Numbered from the stretch's first letter, positions 1-6,774 are shown. The stretch: DNA of 11,261 nucleotides from Dehalococcoidia bacterium (GCA_012270625.1 JAAXHZ010000341.1:1-11261); one strand, 5' to 3'. The notes: a model not told the origin generated them from the sequence alone. Numbers and translations: made by a program.

Positions 1-468
1 GACACCCGCTTTTATCCCCTGTATGAAAAGTGCGCTGAACTGGGTGTTCCCCTGCTGCTGCACTCGGGATTTGCCGCTGCCGGCGTCGGGATGCCTGGCG
101 GCGGCGGAATGAAGCTGAAGTATGCGGCGCCGATCCCGCACGTGGATGACATCGCCGCTGACTTTCCTGAGCTGACGATAATCATGGCCCACCCGGCTTG
201 GCCATGGGTGGAGGAGCAGATCGCTGTCGCGCTGCACAAGCCGAACGTCTATCTCGATCTTTCCGGCTGGGCTCCGAGATACATTCCCCAGGCGCTGATC
301 GACGAGACGAACACCCGGCTGCAAGACAAGGTCCTGTTTGGCTCAGACTTTCCTTACCTGCCCCCCGATCGATGGCTGTCGGGATTCGACCAGCTGGACA
401 TACGCGACAGCGTCCGTTCGAAGGTCTTGCTCGAAAACGCCAAGAGGGTGCTCGGCTTGCAGCTCTGA
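1..468 (+). CDS. Amidohydrolase-2 family hydrolase (3' end, partial)
   Basis: The reading frame is open from base 1 to the TGA at 466-468, so only the last 155 residues of a longer protein are visible. The fragment looks like the C-terminal half of a PF04909 (amidohydrolase_2) TIM barrel. It shows LLLHSGF, with a His at the usual metal or substrate position, then the block PHVDDIAADFPELTIIMAHP with a second His, then VYLDLSGW, and FGSDFPY, where the Asp is the expected catalytic base near the end of the barrel. Members hydrolyse or decarboxylate varied ring and carboxyl substrates in the cytoplasm, and the substrate cannot be told from this part. The gene converges on argF with 53 bp between the stop codons. 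The family call is firm; the specific reaction is unknown. Confidence 0.85.
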   Translation, partial: DTRFYPLYEKCAELGVPLLLHSGFAAAGVGMPGGGGMKLKYAAPIPHVDDIAADFPELTIIMAHPAWPWVEEQIAVALHKPNVYLDLSGWAPRYIPQALIDETNTRLQDKVLFGSDFPYLPPDRWLSGFDQLDIRDSVRSKVLLENAKRVLGLQL

Positions 469-512
469 CGCAGCCTCCTGCCAGCATCAGTCCGGTGCAG
501 AAGGACCAGTAA

Positions 513-527
513 GGATAGGGTCTATCC
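513..527. terminator. Small hairpin over the argF stop codon
   Basis: GGATAG (513-518), a 3-nt loop and CTATCC (522-527) form a perfect 6-bp hairpin that includes the argF stop codon (522-524). It sits between the convergent 3' ends of the amidohydrolase and argF. No T-run follows on either strand, so its role as a bidirectional terminator is only a suggestion. Confidence 0.3.
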
Positions 528-1436
528 TGACAGTAGCTCTGCCAGGATCGCCTTCTGGGCATGCAGCCGGTTCTCTGCCTGGTGAAAGACGATCGACTGG
601 GGATGATCGAGCATATGCTCGTCGATCTCCTCACCTCTGTGGGCAGGCATGTCGTGCATGAATACCGCCGATCTGTCGGCTCGTTCCATCAGCTCGCCAT
701 CTACTCGGTAGGTGGCGAAGACCTCCCGCCGTTCGTCTGCCTCCGCTTCGTCTCCCATGCTGATCCACACGTCAGTGTAGATAACGTCGGCGCCCTCGAC
801 TGCCGCCTCGGGTGACTCTGTCCACTCCAGAAGCGTCTCGGTCTCTGATGCACGCTCCTCGGCGACGCTCCAGGCCAGGTCAGGCACTTTGTACGCCGGG
901 GGTGAGGCAATCCTGAAGTTTGCGCCCACCGATGCGCACGCGATCGCCAGGCTGGACGCTATGTTGTTCCCGTCGCCAACGTATGCCACGTTCAGACCGG
1001 CCAGGTCCCCCTTGTGCTCGTTCATGCTCAGCAAGTCTCCGACGGCCTGGCATGGGTGAGCAAGGTCGGACAGGGCGTTTACGACCGGGATGGTCGAGTA
1101 CTCGGCGAGTATCTCCAGGTTTCTATGGGAGAAGACTCTGGCGATAATCACGTCCACCAGTCTGTCGAGCACTCGCGCGATGTCTTCAGCCGGCTCTCGC
1201 GTTCCCAGCCCGACATCGCCTCCGCTCAGGTAGATGCAGTCGCCTCCCATCTGCTTGACCCCAACCTCGAAGCTGACACGTGTACGCAGCGAGGGCTTTT
1301 CAAATAGAAGAACGGCAACCTTGCCGTCCATTACTCGTGGGGTAGCGCCCTCTTTCATGGCGCGCGCCTTGCGGATCATCTGTCCAATCTCTTCGGACTC
1401 CAAGTCCGCCAGCCAGAGAAAATCCTTGCCTTTCAT
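522..1436 (-). CDS. argF: Ornithine carbamoyltransferase
   Basis: This enzyme transfers the carbamoyl group from carbamoyl phosphate to ornithine, giving citrulline in arginine biosynthesis (cytoplasmic homotrimer). The 304-residue length is normal. Visible blocks are the carbamoyl-phosphate loop EKPSLRTRVSFE (46-57), HPCQ (127-130), GDGNN (154-158), DVWISMGDE (222-230) and the closing NRLHAQKA (289-296). The ornithine-side block normally reads HCLPAHRGEE. Here it is HDMPAHRGEE (261-270), so the usual cysteine is aspartate. The ATG is preceded by GAGAGGAAGG at good spacing, which supports the start. A perfect TATAAT lies about 27 bp upstream, so the gene probably has its own promoter. It is downstream of trmD on the same strand but separated by 321 bp holding a MITE-like repeat. 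The alternative is a carbamoyltransferase for a modified ornithine, given the Cys-to-Asp change. Confidence 0.93.
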   Translation of the reverse strand: MKGKDFLWLADLESEEIGQMIRKARAMKEGATPRVMDGKVAVLLFEKPSLRTRVSFEVGVKQMGGDCIYLSGGDVGLGTREPAEDIARVLDRLVDVIIARVFSHRNLEILAEYSTIPVVNALSDLAHPCQAVGDLLSMNEHKGDLAGLNVAYVGDGNNIASSLAIACASVGANFRIASPPAYKVPDLAWSVAEERASETETLLEWTESPEAAVEGADVIYTDVWISMGDEAEADERREVFATYRVDGELMERADRSAVFMHDMPAHRGEEIDEHMLDHPQSIVFHQAENRLHAQKAILAELLSG

Positions 1437-1463
1437 TTGCCTTCCTCTCGGGTTGGATGTGGG

Positions 1464-1492
1464 ATTATAACCCAGGAAACGTGTGACGGACT
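1464..1492 (-). promoter_or_regulatory. Putative argF promoter
   Basis: On the minus strand a perfect TATAAT (1464-1469 on the plus numbering) lies 27 bases before the argF ATG. The expected -35 position (about 1487-1492) holds AGTCCG, a poor match, so this would be a -10-driven promoter. Transcription would start near 1457 and leave a leader of about 20 nt with the GAGAGGAAGG ribosome site. The end of the MITE-like element at 1507 is about 15 bp further upstream. Confidence 0.5.
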
Positions 1493-1506
1493 AACCATTC
1501 AAGGAG

Positions 1507-1679
1507 TGAGAGAAGTGCAAAACTCAATCAATAGTAGTCTCGTCACTCCCGAGAAAGCGGGAGTCCACTGCGGAAAACCATGGTTGATGGCCTGTGGATT
1601 GCCGAGCGGCGAGCCACTTCGTGGGTTCCCGCGTGCGCGGGAATGACGGGTAGGATTTCGGAGTTTTGCACTTCCCTCA
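1507..1679. mobile_element. MITE-like palindromic element
   Basis: The outer ends are 19-bp inverted repeats: TGAGAGAAGTGCAAAACTC at 1507-1525 against the reverse complement of 1661-1679, 18 of 19 identical and 14 bp perfect. Nested inside is a second inverted pair, 1541-1568 against 1621-1648, matching at 22 of 28 positions. Each inner arm is itself a small palindrome of the form ACTCCC-N8-GGGAGT or GTTCCC-N8-GGGAAT. GGAG flanks the element on both sides (1503-1506 and 1680-1683), a possible 4-bp target duplication. There is no believable coding frame. I infer a non-autonomous element or REP-type repeat between trmD and argF. If transcribed it would fold into a long hairpin. Confidence 0.65.
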
Positions 1680-1757
1680 GGAGTGAGGAACCTATCCCAG
1701 TTTGGTAGGCATCGCCCTTTCGTCATTATGGGATACTGAAGCTCAGACCCCTTCTTC

Positions 1758-2513
1758 CTACTGATTCTCACTGTTTCGCAGCGAGTCCAGGAAGCGCCTG
1801 TCATCCTCAGACAACTGGTCTGGATCGAGCCGATCCAGCAGGTCGGGTCGGCGCGCCAGTGTGCGCCTGAGGGACTCTCGACGCTGCCATCGGGCCACTT
1901 CGGCATGATTCCCGGACAGCAGCACTTCGGGCACCTCCATGTCTCGGAAGAGGGCAGGTCTTGTGTACAGCGGATGCTGGAGGAGCCCAGTTGTGAACGA
2001 GTCATTCGCCGGAGACTTTGGCGAGCCGACAACACCGGGCACCAGTCGAGATACGGCCTCGATCACCACCATCGCCGCGACCTCACCGCCGCCGAGGACG
2101 TAGTCGCCTATGCTCAGCTCATCCGTTGCCAGATGCAGTCTCACACGCTCGTCGAAGCCCTCGTAGCGTCCACAGATCAACAGCAGTTCTTCGTGCCCTG
2201 CCAACTCCTCGGCTACACCCTGATTGAACACTCTACCCTGCGGAGTAAGCAGAATAACGGGCGCAGACCCGTCCAGATTCTCGGTATGCTTGACGCTTTC
2301 GACGGCCTCGAATAGGGGCTCGGGCTTCATTACCATGCCGGGACCGCCGCTGTATGGATAGTCGTCAACAGTGGAGTGACGGTCATGCGTGAATTCCCGG
2401 ATATTATGCAGGCCGATGGACAGCAGCCCACGGCCCTGCGCGCGCGCCATGATCCCGTAGCCCAATGGCCCCATGAACATCTCGGGGAACAGAGTCAGGA
2501 CGTGAAAACGCAT
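1758..2513 (-). CDS. trmD: tRNA (guanine37-N1)-methyltransferase
   Basis: TrmD methylates N1 of G37 next to the anticodon using S-adenosylmethionine, which prevents +1 frameshifting. It works as a cytoplasmic dimer of the SPOUT (trefoil knot) class. The 251-residue length is typical. The knot and SAM-binding sections are clear: YSGGPGMVMKPEPLF (54-68), CGRYEGFDERV (114-124) and LSIGDYVLGGGE (133-144). R156 in SRLVPG and D171 in NDSF fall where the catalytic Arg and Asp of the family lie. The C-terminal tRNA-binding domain shows LLQHPLYTRPA (177-187) and VLLSGNHAEVARW (197-209). The start is ATG, only 13 bp after the mog stop and with no clear Shine-Dalgarno, so translational coupling to mog is likely. 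The common partners rpsP, rimM and rplS are absent here. Confidence 0.96.
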   Translation of the reverse strand: MRFHVLTLFPEMFMGPLGYGIMARAQGRGLLSIGLHNIREFTHDRHSTVDDYPYSGGPGMVMKPEPLFEAVESVKHTENLDGSAPVILLTPQGRVFNQGVAEELAGHEELLLICGRYEGFDERVRLHLATDELSIGDYVLGGGEVAAMVVIEAVSRLVPGVVGSPKSPANDSFTTGLLQHPLYTRPALFRDMEVPEVLLSGNHAEVARWQRRESLRRTLARRPDLLDRLDPDQLSEDDRRFLDSLRNSENQ

Positions 2514-2526
2514 TATTGATGAATCG

Positions 2527-3027
2527 CTACGGATTCGCGTGTGTGCGCCAGCCCCGGATCATCTCCAGCGCGTGAGGCATCGCCTGCAGCGCGACCTCAA
2601 GTGTCTCGCGTACACCCGTGGGACTGCCCGGAAGATTTACGATCAGACACCCGTTGCGTACTCCCACGACACCGCGACTCAGCATCGCGAACGGAGTATT
2701 TTTCAGCGTCTCCATGCGCATCGCTTCGGCAATCCCGGGAGCCTCTATGTCTATGACCGACCGCGTAGCCTCGGGAGTCACGTCCCTTGGTCCCAGTCCC
2801 GTGCCGCCGGTCGTGACCACCACGTCGGCTACACCGGTGTCGCACCACTCCCGCAGACGCTCCATGATCTGGTCTCGCTCGTCTGGAACAATTGCGCGTT
2901 GGGCTTGGGTGAATCCGGCGCTGGACATCATCTCTACGATCACGTCCCCACTTGAGTCCGCGCGCTGGCCCTGGGAGCCAGCATCACTGATTGTCAACAC
3001 CGAGAAATTGAACAGATTATCAGACAT
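2527..3027 (-). CDS. mog: MoaB/Mog-type molybdopterin adenylyltransferase
   Basis: The protein belongs to the MoCF_biosynth (MoaB/MogA) family, which adenylates molybdopterin with ATP before molybdate insertion in molybdenum cofactor synthesis. From the chosen ATG it has 166 residues. The N-terminal strand FSVLTISDAGSQGQRAD, the nucleotide and pterin loop TTGGTGLGPRDVTPEAT (72-88) and NGCLIVNLPGSPTGVRE (125-141) are all intact. The frame is also open to a TTG at 3043-3045, adding six residues. I prefer the ATG because the protein then begins just before the first conserved strand, and because a TAGAAT -10-like site at 3049-3054 would start transcription downstream of the TTG. It is the first gene of the mog-trmD pair. 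MoaB and MogA cannot be separated by eye, and some homologues have other roles. Confidence 0.88.
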   Translation of the reverse strand: MSDNLFNFSVLTISDAGSQGQRADSSGDVIVEMMSSAGFTQAQRAIVPDERDQIMERLREWCDTGVADVVVTTGGTGLGPRDVTPEATRSVIDIEAPGIAEAMRMETLKNTPFAMLSRGVVGVRNGCLIVNLPGSPTGVRETLEVALQAMPHALEMIRGWRTHANP

Positions 3028-3352
3028 TTTCGACACTCTTATCAAAGAATTCTATAAGAGTCCTCAATAGCCCTTGCACGTCCCTTCACGTCGATAGGAA
3101 ACTGGCGCTGTGACATGAACACCGCAATCTGGACAGATAGACTCTTTCAGTCGGAGAGTTTCGGGCTTGACGCTATGTTAACATGGTAGAGCGTCACTGT
3201 TCGGAATCTCCACTGGGCGGGGCAGAGTGGAGAGGTCAGGACTCCTCTCCGCGTTGAGACTGTCCCCTGGCTGTCCGCTGACAAATATGTCGGCACGCCG
3301 GCAGGGGATCGAGTACAACAGCGGAATTCTCAATCCACAGCGCCACACGAAC
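3028..3352. other. Divergent mog/rsmH intergenic region and rsmH leader
   Basis: These 325 bp separate divergently read mog and rsmH. Near mog lie an 8-bp inverted repeat (see 3035-3061) and a -10-like TAGAAT read on the minus strand (3049-3054). Further right are the 10-bp palindrome ATGTTAACAT (3175-3184) just after TTGACG (3167-3172), and a perfect 7-bp hairpin GGAGAGG-N8-CCTCTCC (3229-3250). CCCCTG and CAGGGG around 3265-3306 could also pair. In the rsmH frame the sequence stays open from a GTG at 3227, but it lacks any conserved RsmH residue before 3353. I read it as untranslated leader or promoter DNA rather than coding. Confidence 0.5.
3035..3061. repeat. 8-bp inverted repeat at mog promoter
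   Basis: ACTCTTAT (3035-3042) and ATAAGAGT (3054-3061) are perfect inverted copies separated by 11 bp, which contain GAATTC. The repeat overlaps the -10-like site TAGAAT on the mog strand and ends eight bases before the mog ATG. The spacing suits either a dimeric repressor site or a hairpin. No regulator can be named. Confidence 0.45.
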
Positions 3353-4300
3353 ATGACAGGTCCCACCACCAAGATAGAACCATCCTCAGCTCACCTGCCC
3401 GTTATGGTGTCGGAAGTGCTGATGGCCCTTCCGCGAACCGCCGGCGGGTCGTTCATCGACTGCAACCTCGGAGACGGGGGTCATGCCGAGGCGATACTGC
3501 GGTCCATAAACGGGGTGCAGCTTCTCGGGATTGACTTGGACCTAGACGCGCTAATAAGGGCGGAGCGGCGATTGGAGCAGTGGTCCGATCGGCTCACGCT
3601 ACATCACGGCAATTTCGCGGATGTAGCGGACATCGCGAATCGGCGTTTCACGCAGAACTGTGCCGGGGTACTGTTCGACCTCGGCGTGTCTTCGGCCCAG
3701 CTCGATACTCCGGATCGCGGCTTCAGCTTTCGATTCGACGCAGAACTCGATATGAGGTTCGACCGCGAGAGCGGGCTGACAGCCTATGAAGTGGTAAACC
3801 AATGGCCCCAGTCACGGCTCGAAGAGATAATCAGCGCGTTTGGCGGAGAGCCTCGTGCCCACAGGGTAGCCAGGGGGATTGTGAACAACCGTAGAATTGA
3901 GACCACCCGCGAGCTGGCTGACATAGTGTCGAGATCCCTCAACTGGCCGGCCGAGAGTCGTAATCATCCGGCTACACGAACCTTTCAGGCATTACGAATG
4001 GCAGTAAACTCGGAGATGAGGAACTTGGATCGTGGACTATCGGGGGCTGTAAGCTCTCTGAGCAGAGGTGGGAGACTGGTCGTTATCAGCTACCATTCGG
4101 TGGAGGATCGCCTGGTCAAGAACTTCATCAGAGACGCGGCTTCGTCGTGTGTCTGCCCACCACGGCTGCCTGTGTGTCAGTGTGACAAGTCGCCGAGCCT
4201 GAGACCGATCAACACCAGGGTGATCAAGCCCAGCATCTCTGAGGTACGGAGCAACCCTCGCGCTCGAAGCGCAAGGATGCGAGTAGCCCAGAAAGTTTAG
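3353..4300 (+). CDS. rsmH: 16S rRNA (cytosine1402-N4)-methyltransferase
   Basis: RsmH (MraW) adds the N4 methyl group to C1402 in the decoding centre of 16S rRNA using S-adenosylmethionine. From ATG 3353 it has 315 residues, the usual size. HLPVMVSEVL (14-23) begins the conserved part, followed by the SAM motif DCNLGDGGHA (36-45; usually D-x-T-x-G-x-GGHS), GIDLD (59-63), LFDLGVSSAQLD (108-119), HPATRTFQALRMAVNSE (205-221) and SYHSVEDRLVKNF (246-258). The CxC-x6-CxC knuckle at 266-277 is a standard feature of the family. The ATG has no clear ribosome site. GTG 3227 and ATG 3287 are in frame but would add sequence with no family match. As often seen, it heads a division cluster, but ftsL, ftsI and mur genes do not follow. 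Confidence 0.95.
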   Translation: MTGPTTKIEPSSAHLPVMVSEVLMALPRTAGGSFIDCNLGDGGHAEAILRSINGVQLLGIDLDLDALIRAERRLEQWSDRLTLHHGNFADVADIANRRFTQNCAGVLFDLGVSSAQLDTPDRGFSFRFDAELDMRFDRESGLTAYEVVNQWPQSRLEEIISAFGGEPRAHRVARGIVNNRRIETTRELADIVSRSLNWPAESRNHPATRTFQALRMAVNSEMRNLDRGLSGAVSSLSRGGRLVVISYHSVEDRLVKNFIRDAASSCVCPPRLPVCQCDKSPSLRPINTRVIKPSISEVRSNPRARSARMRVAQKV

Positions 4301-4313
4301 AAGCTGCGAGTGT

Positions 4314-4347
4314 CGTTCTGCTTAGCTTCACACGCAGAACGTCTTTT
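4314..4347 (+). terminator. Terminator-like hairpin between rsmH and ftsA
   Basis: CGTTCTGC (4314-4321) and GCAGAACG (4334-4341) form a perfect 8-bp stem with a 12-nt loop, followed by TCTTTT. This looks like a weak intrinsic terminator, 13 bp after the rsmH stop. GAAGCT (4300-4305) can instead pair with AGCTTC (4324-4329) inside the loop, and the two pairings cannot easily coexist. A second small stem, GTCTT-TTG-AAGAC, follows at 4341-4353. Read-through into ftsA is therefore possibly controlled; this is inference. Confidence 0.5.
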
Positions 4348-4382
4348 GAAGACAGATTGGAGATTACGCTGGAGAACGCGGT

Positions 4383-5633
4383 ATGACGCAGGACCCTGAT
4401 GTTTTAGTTGCGGTCGACGTCGGCACGACTAAAGTGTGCACCATAGTCGCGCGTAGGGTGGGCGACGAGCAGTTCCGCGTGGTCTCATTCAGTGTCGTGC
4501 CATCTCGAGGCCTTGCCAAGGGGGTCGTAACCGACATGCCCGACGCTACGGAGGCCGTCAGGTCCTGCATTCAGGACGCGGCACGCCAGGCAGCCCTAAC
4601 AGTCAGGTCAGCCTATGTCGGAATAACAGGCTCGCACGTGTCTTTCGACAGTCGCTCCGATCTGATCGACTGGGCCGCCGCGCGAGGTGTAATAACGCGC
4701 GACGACCTGGACCGTGTTCCATACGCTGTCGCGAAAGCAGGCGCAAGGCCCGGTCGCGAGATCATTCATGCCCTGCCGCGAAACTACATACTGGACGGCC
4801 AGGGCGGCATCCGGGACCCTATTGGGATGCACACCCGGAAGCTGGAGGTGGAAAGTCACGTCGTTTCGGCGGACGTTTCGCTGATCCGCAATCTTACGGG
4901 GGCGGTCGAGAAATCGGGACTTGAGGTAGAAGCCCTGGTTTTGGAGCCGGTTGCGAGCGCGGAGGCCGTGCTCACGGAACGTGAGCGTTATCAGGGCGCG
5001 GTTGTGGTGGACATTGGCGGGGGCACGTCGGATGTAATCGTATTCGACAGGGGCGCGATTGAGCTGACGGCCATCCTGCCTATCGGGGGGTTCCAGTTCA
5101 CCAACGACATCTGCGTTGCCTACGGGACTGATTATGGGGCAGCAGAGGCGGCAAAGCTCGAACATGGCAGCACCGACACAACCGTGTTCAAAGCTGCCGA
5201 TGAGATTGTTCTGCCGGTACCGGGGCGTGTGCGTCAGCGCAGGATCCCACTTCAAGAGCTCGCGCAGCTAATGCGAGAGCGGGCTGTCGAGCTGGCCCGG
5301 ATGATAAGACTGAAGATGGTCGAGGCTGGAATCAAAGACATGCGCTCTGCTAGTGTCGTTCTAACCGGAGGGAGCTCACAGCTGCCAGGCATCGACGAGC
5401 TGTTCAGACGTCAGATCACTCCAAACCTCCGCGTTGGTGGCGCAGACCCGCGTCTGGACGTGCCCGAAGCGTTGCGCGGCCCTGAGTTCGCGACAAGCGT
5501 GGGACTCCTGAGGTGGGCGCTCAAGCAGCCCAAGGGACAGGCGGGCGTCGAACCAGAACCTAGCGAACGCAGACCCGAGGCGCCTGCGAGGACATTCACA
5601 TCGCGGCTGCGCAAGTGGCTATCACCAAGATAG
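4383..5633 (+). CDS. ftsA: Cell division protein FtsA
   Basis: FtsA is the actin-like ATPase that anchors FtsZ to the inner face of the membrane and recruits later divisome proteins. The 416 residues show the phosphate-1 loop VAVDVGTTK (9-17), the FtsA-specific 1C (SHS2) domain at about 85-165, the phosphate-2 loop VVDIGGGTSDV (208-218) and the adenosine motif VLTGGSSQLPG (326-336). The tail FTSRLRKWLSPR (405-416) is the expected amphipathic membrane-targeting helix, joined by a Pro/Glu-rich linker (about 383-403). GGAGAA lies 9 bases before the ATG. ftsZ follows after 34 bp, so the two are almost certainly one operon. Presence of the membrane helix suggests a working tether even though no peptidoglycan genes are nearby. 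Confidence 0.96.
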   Translation: MTQDPDVLVAVDVGTTKVCTIVARRVGDEQFRVVSFSVVPSRGLAKGVVTDMPDATEAVRSCIQDAARQAALTVRSAYVGITGSHVSFDSRSDLIDWAAARGVITRDDLDRVPYAVAKAGARPGREIIHALPRNYILDGQGGIRDPIGMHTRKLEVESHVVSADVSLIRNLTGAVEKSGLEVEALVLEPVASAEAVLTERERYQGAVVVDIGGGTSDVIVFDRGAIELTAILPIGGFQFTNDICVAYGTDYGAAEAAKLEHGSTDTTVFKAADEIVLPVPGRVRQRRIPLQELAQLMRERAVELARMIRLKMVEAGIKDMRSASVVLTGGSSQLPGIDELFRRQITPNLRVGGADPRLDVPEALRGPEFATSVGLLRWALKQPKGQAGVEPEPSERRPEAPARTFTSRLRKWLSPR

Positions 5634-5667
5634 AGTTCATTAGCAAACCAGAAACGGGGGGAACAGA

Positions 5668-6747
5668 ATGACATCCTATCGGGGCGAGCACGAGAATGCT
5701 GCCCGCATCAAGGTCGTAGGTGTAGGCGGCGGCGGCTCTAACGCTGTCTCAAGAATGTTCCGGGAGCGCATCCCCGGAGTTGACTACATGGTCGTCAACA
5801 CTGACTCCCAGGCCCTCGTCCGCAGCGACGTTCCGATGAAGATCAGGATCGGCGACCAGCTCACCCAGGGTAAGGGTGTTGGAGGTATGCCTGAGCTCGG
5901 TGCGAAGTCGGCCGAGGAGAGCAGGGAAGACCTCTACGAAGTCATACGCGACTCGGACATGGTGTTCATTGCGGCAGGCATGGGCGGCGGCACCGGCACG
6001 GGCGCTGCGCCGACGCTCGCACAGATCGCCAAGGAGACCGGGGCGCTGACGGTTGCGGTTGTGACCAAGCCCTTCGACTTCGAGGGTCTGCGCCGAATGA
6101 AAGTGGCCGAAGCCGGTATCAGGCAGCTCAGCGAGTACGTCGATACTCTGCTCGTGATTCCAAACGAGCGTCTGCACGTGATCGCCGAGGACGAGATAAC
6201 CGCCGAGAACGCATTCAGAATGGCTGACGACGTCCTCAGAATGGGTGTCCAGTCCATCGCTGAGCTTGTCACCGTGGCTGGCGACATCAATGTTGACTTC
6301 GCCGACGTCAACGCGATCATGCGCGACTCCGGCCCCGCGTGGATGTCGATCGGGTGGGGCATGGGCGAGCACCGCGCGCGCGAGGCGGCCCAACATGCGA
6401 TAACCAACCCACTGCTCGACGTGTCGATTGAGGGTGCGCGTGGCATCCTCTTCAATATCACAGGCGGCAGCGATCTGAAGCTCAATGAGCTGCACGAGGC
6501 AGCCGACGTAATTAAGCGTGTGGTCGATCCTGAAGCGAACATCATCTTCGGTATGGTCACCGACCTCAAGATGGAGAACGAGATCAAGCTCACGATCATT
6601 GCTACAGGGTTCCCGACTGATAACACTATCGATGAGCGCGAGGCGGAGATTGACCGAATGCTGTCTGAAGCCCTCGAGGGCGGTGGGGACCGCGACCTGG
6701 ACCTGCCGCCGTTCCTGAGAAGATACTCGCGCGCCCGCAACCGCTGA
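5668..6747 (+). CDS. ftsZ: Cell division GTPase FtsZ
   Basis: FtsZ is the tubulin-like GTPase that polymerises into the division ring. The 359 residues carry VGVGGGGSNAV (17-27), NTDSQAL (44-50), the tubulin signature GGGTGTG (106-112) and the catalytic T7 loop NVDFADV (208-214). At the end is the FtsA-binding tail DLDLPPFLRR (343-352). The linker from the globular core to this tail is short, roughly 25-30 residues. The loop usually reading G-x-GAGGNPE is GKGVGGMPE (68-76), a departure from the common form. A strong GGGGGGAA ribosome site precedes the ATG. It lies 34 bp after ftsA and ends in front of a stable hairpin at 6775-6813, so it is likely the last gene of its transcript. Confidence 0.98.
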   Translation: MTSYRGEHENAARIKVVGVGGGGSNAVSRMFRERIPGVDYMVVNTDSQALVRSDVPMKIRIGDQLTQGKGVGGMPELGAKSAEESREDLYEVIRDSDMVFIAAGMGGGTGTGAAPTLAQIAKETGALTVAVVTKPFDFEGLRRMKVAEAGIRQLSEYVDTLLVIPNERLHVIAEDEITAENAFRMADDVLRMGVQSIAELVTVAGDINVDFADVNAIMRDSGPAWMSIGWGMGEHRAREAAQHAITNPLLDVSIEGARGILFNITGGSDLKLNELHEAADVIKRVVDPEANIIFGMVTDLKMENEIKLTIIATGFPTDNTIDEREAEIDRMLSEALEGGGDRDLDLPPFLRRYSRARNR

Positions 6748-6774
6748 CTCCAACCACCGCAATCACACCCGAGT

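Larger units (their letters stand above)
1437..1757. other. trmD-argF intergenic region
   Basis: This 321-bp gap holds the argF promoter next to argF, then the MITE-like element (1507-1679), then a 78-bp remainder. The remainder contains a perfect 7-bp inverted pair, TATCCCA (1693-1699) and TGGGATA (1729-1735), 29 nt apart. No coding frame in the gap has a ribosome site or a recognisable product. Open frames across it on either strand are chance extensions. Confidence 0.6.

Noticed and set aside
1541..1648. CRISPR-like pair of similar repeats
   Set aside because: There are only two arms, they are in inverted rather than direct orientation, and no spacer series or cas gene is present.
1499..2035. 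178-residue minus-strand frame across the trmD 3' end and the repeat element
   Set aside because: It overlaps trmD in another frame, runs through the palindromic repeat and has no family-like motif or ribosome site.
3028..3045. TTG start for mog six residues upstream
   Set aside because: A TAGAAT -10-like site would start transcription inside or after this codon, and the added residues precede the first conserved strand. It cannot be fully excluded.
3227..3352. Upstream in-frame extension of rsmH from a GTG at 3227 or ATG at 3287
   Set aside because: The added residues match nothing in the family and there is no ribosome site at either start. The conserved HLPVM block begins normally 14 residues after the ATG at 3353.
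4608..5255. 215-residue minus-strand frame antisense to ftsA
   Set aside because: It is a shadow of ftsA with no motif and no ribosome site.
5749..6762. 337-residue minus-strand frame antisense to ftsZ
   Set aside because: It mirrors the codon structure of ftsZ in a GC-rich genome. The protein has no recognisable motif, and ftsZ is unmistakable on the other strand.
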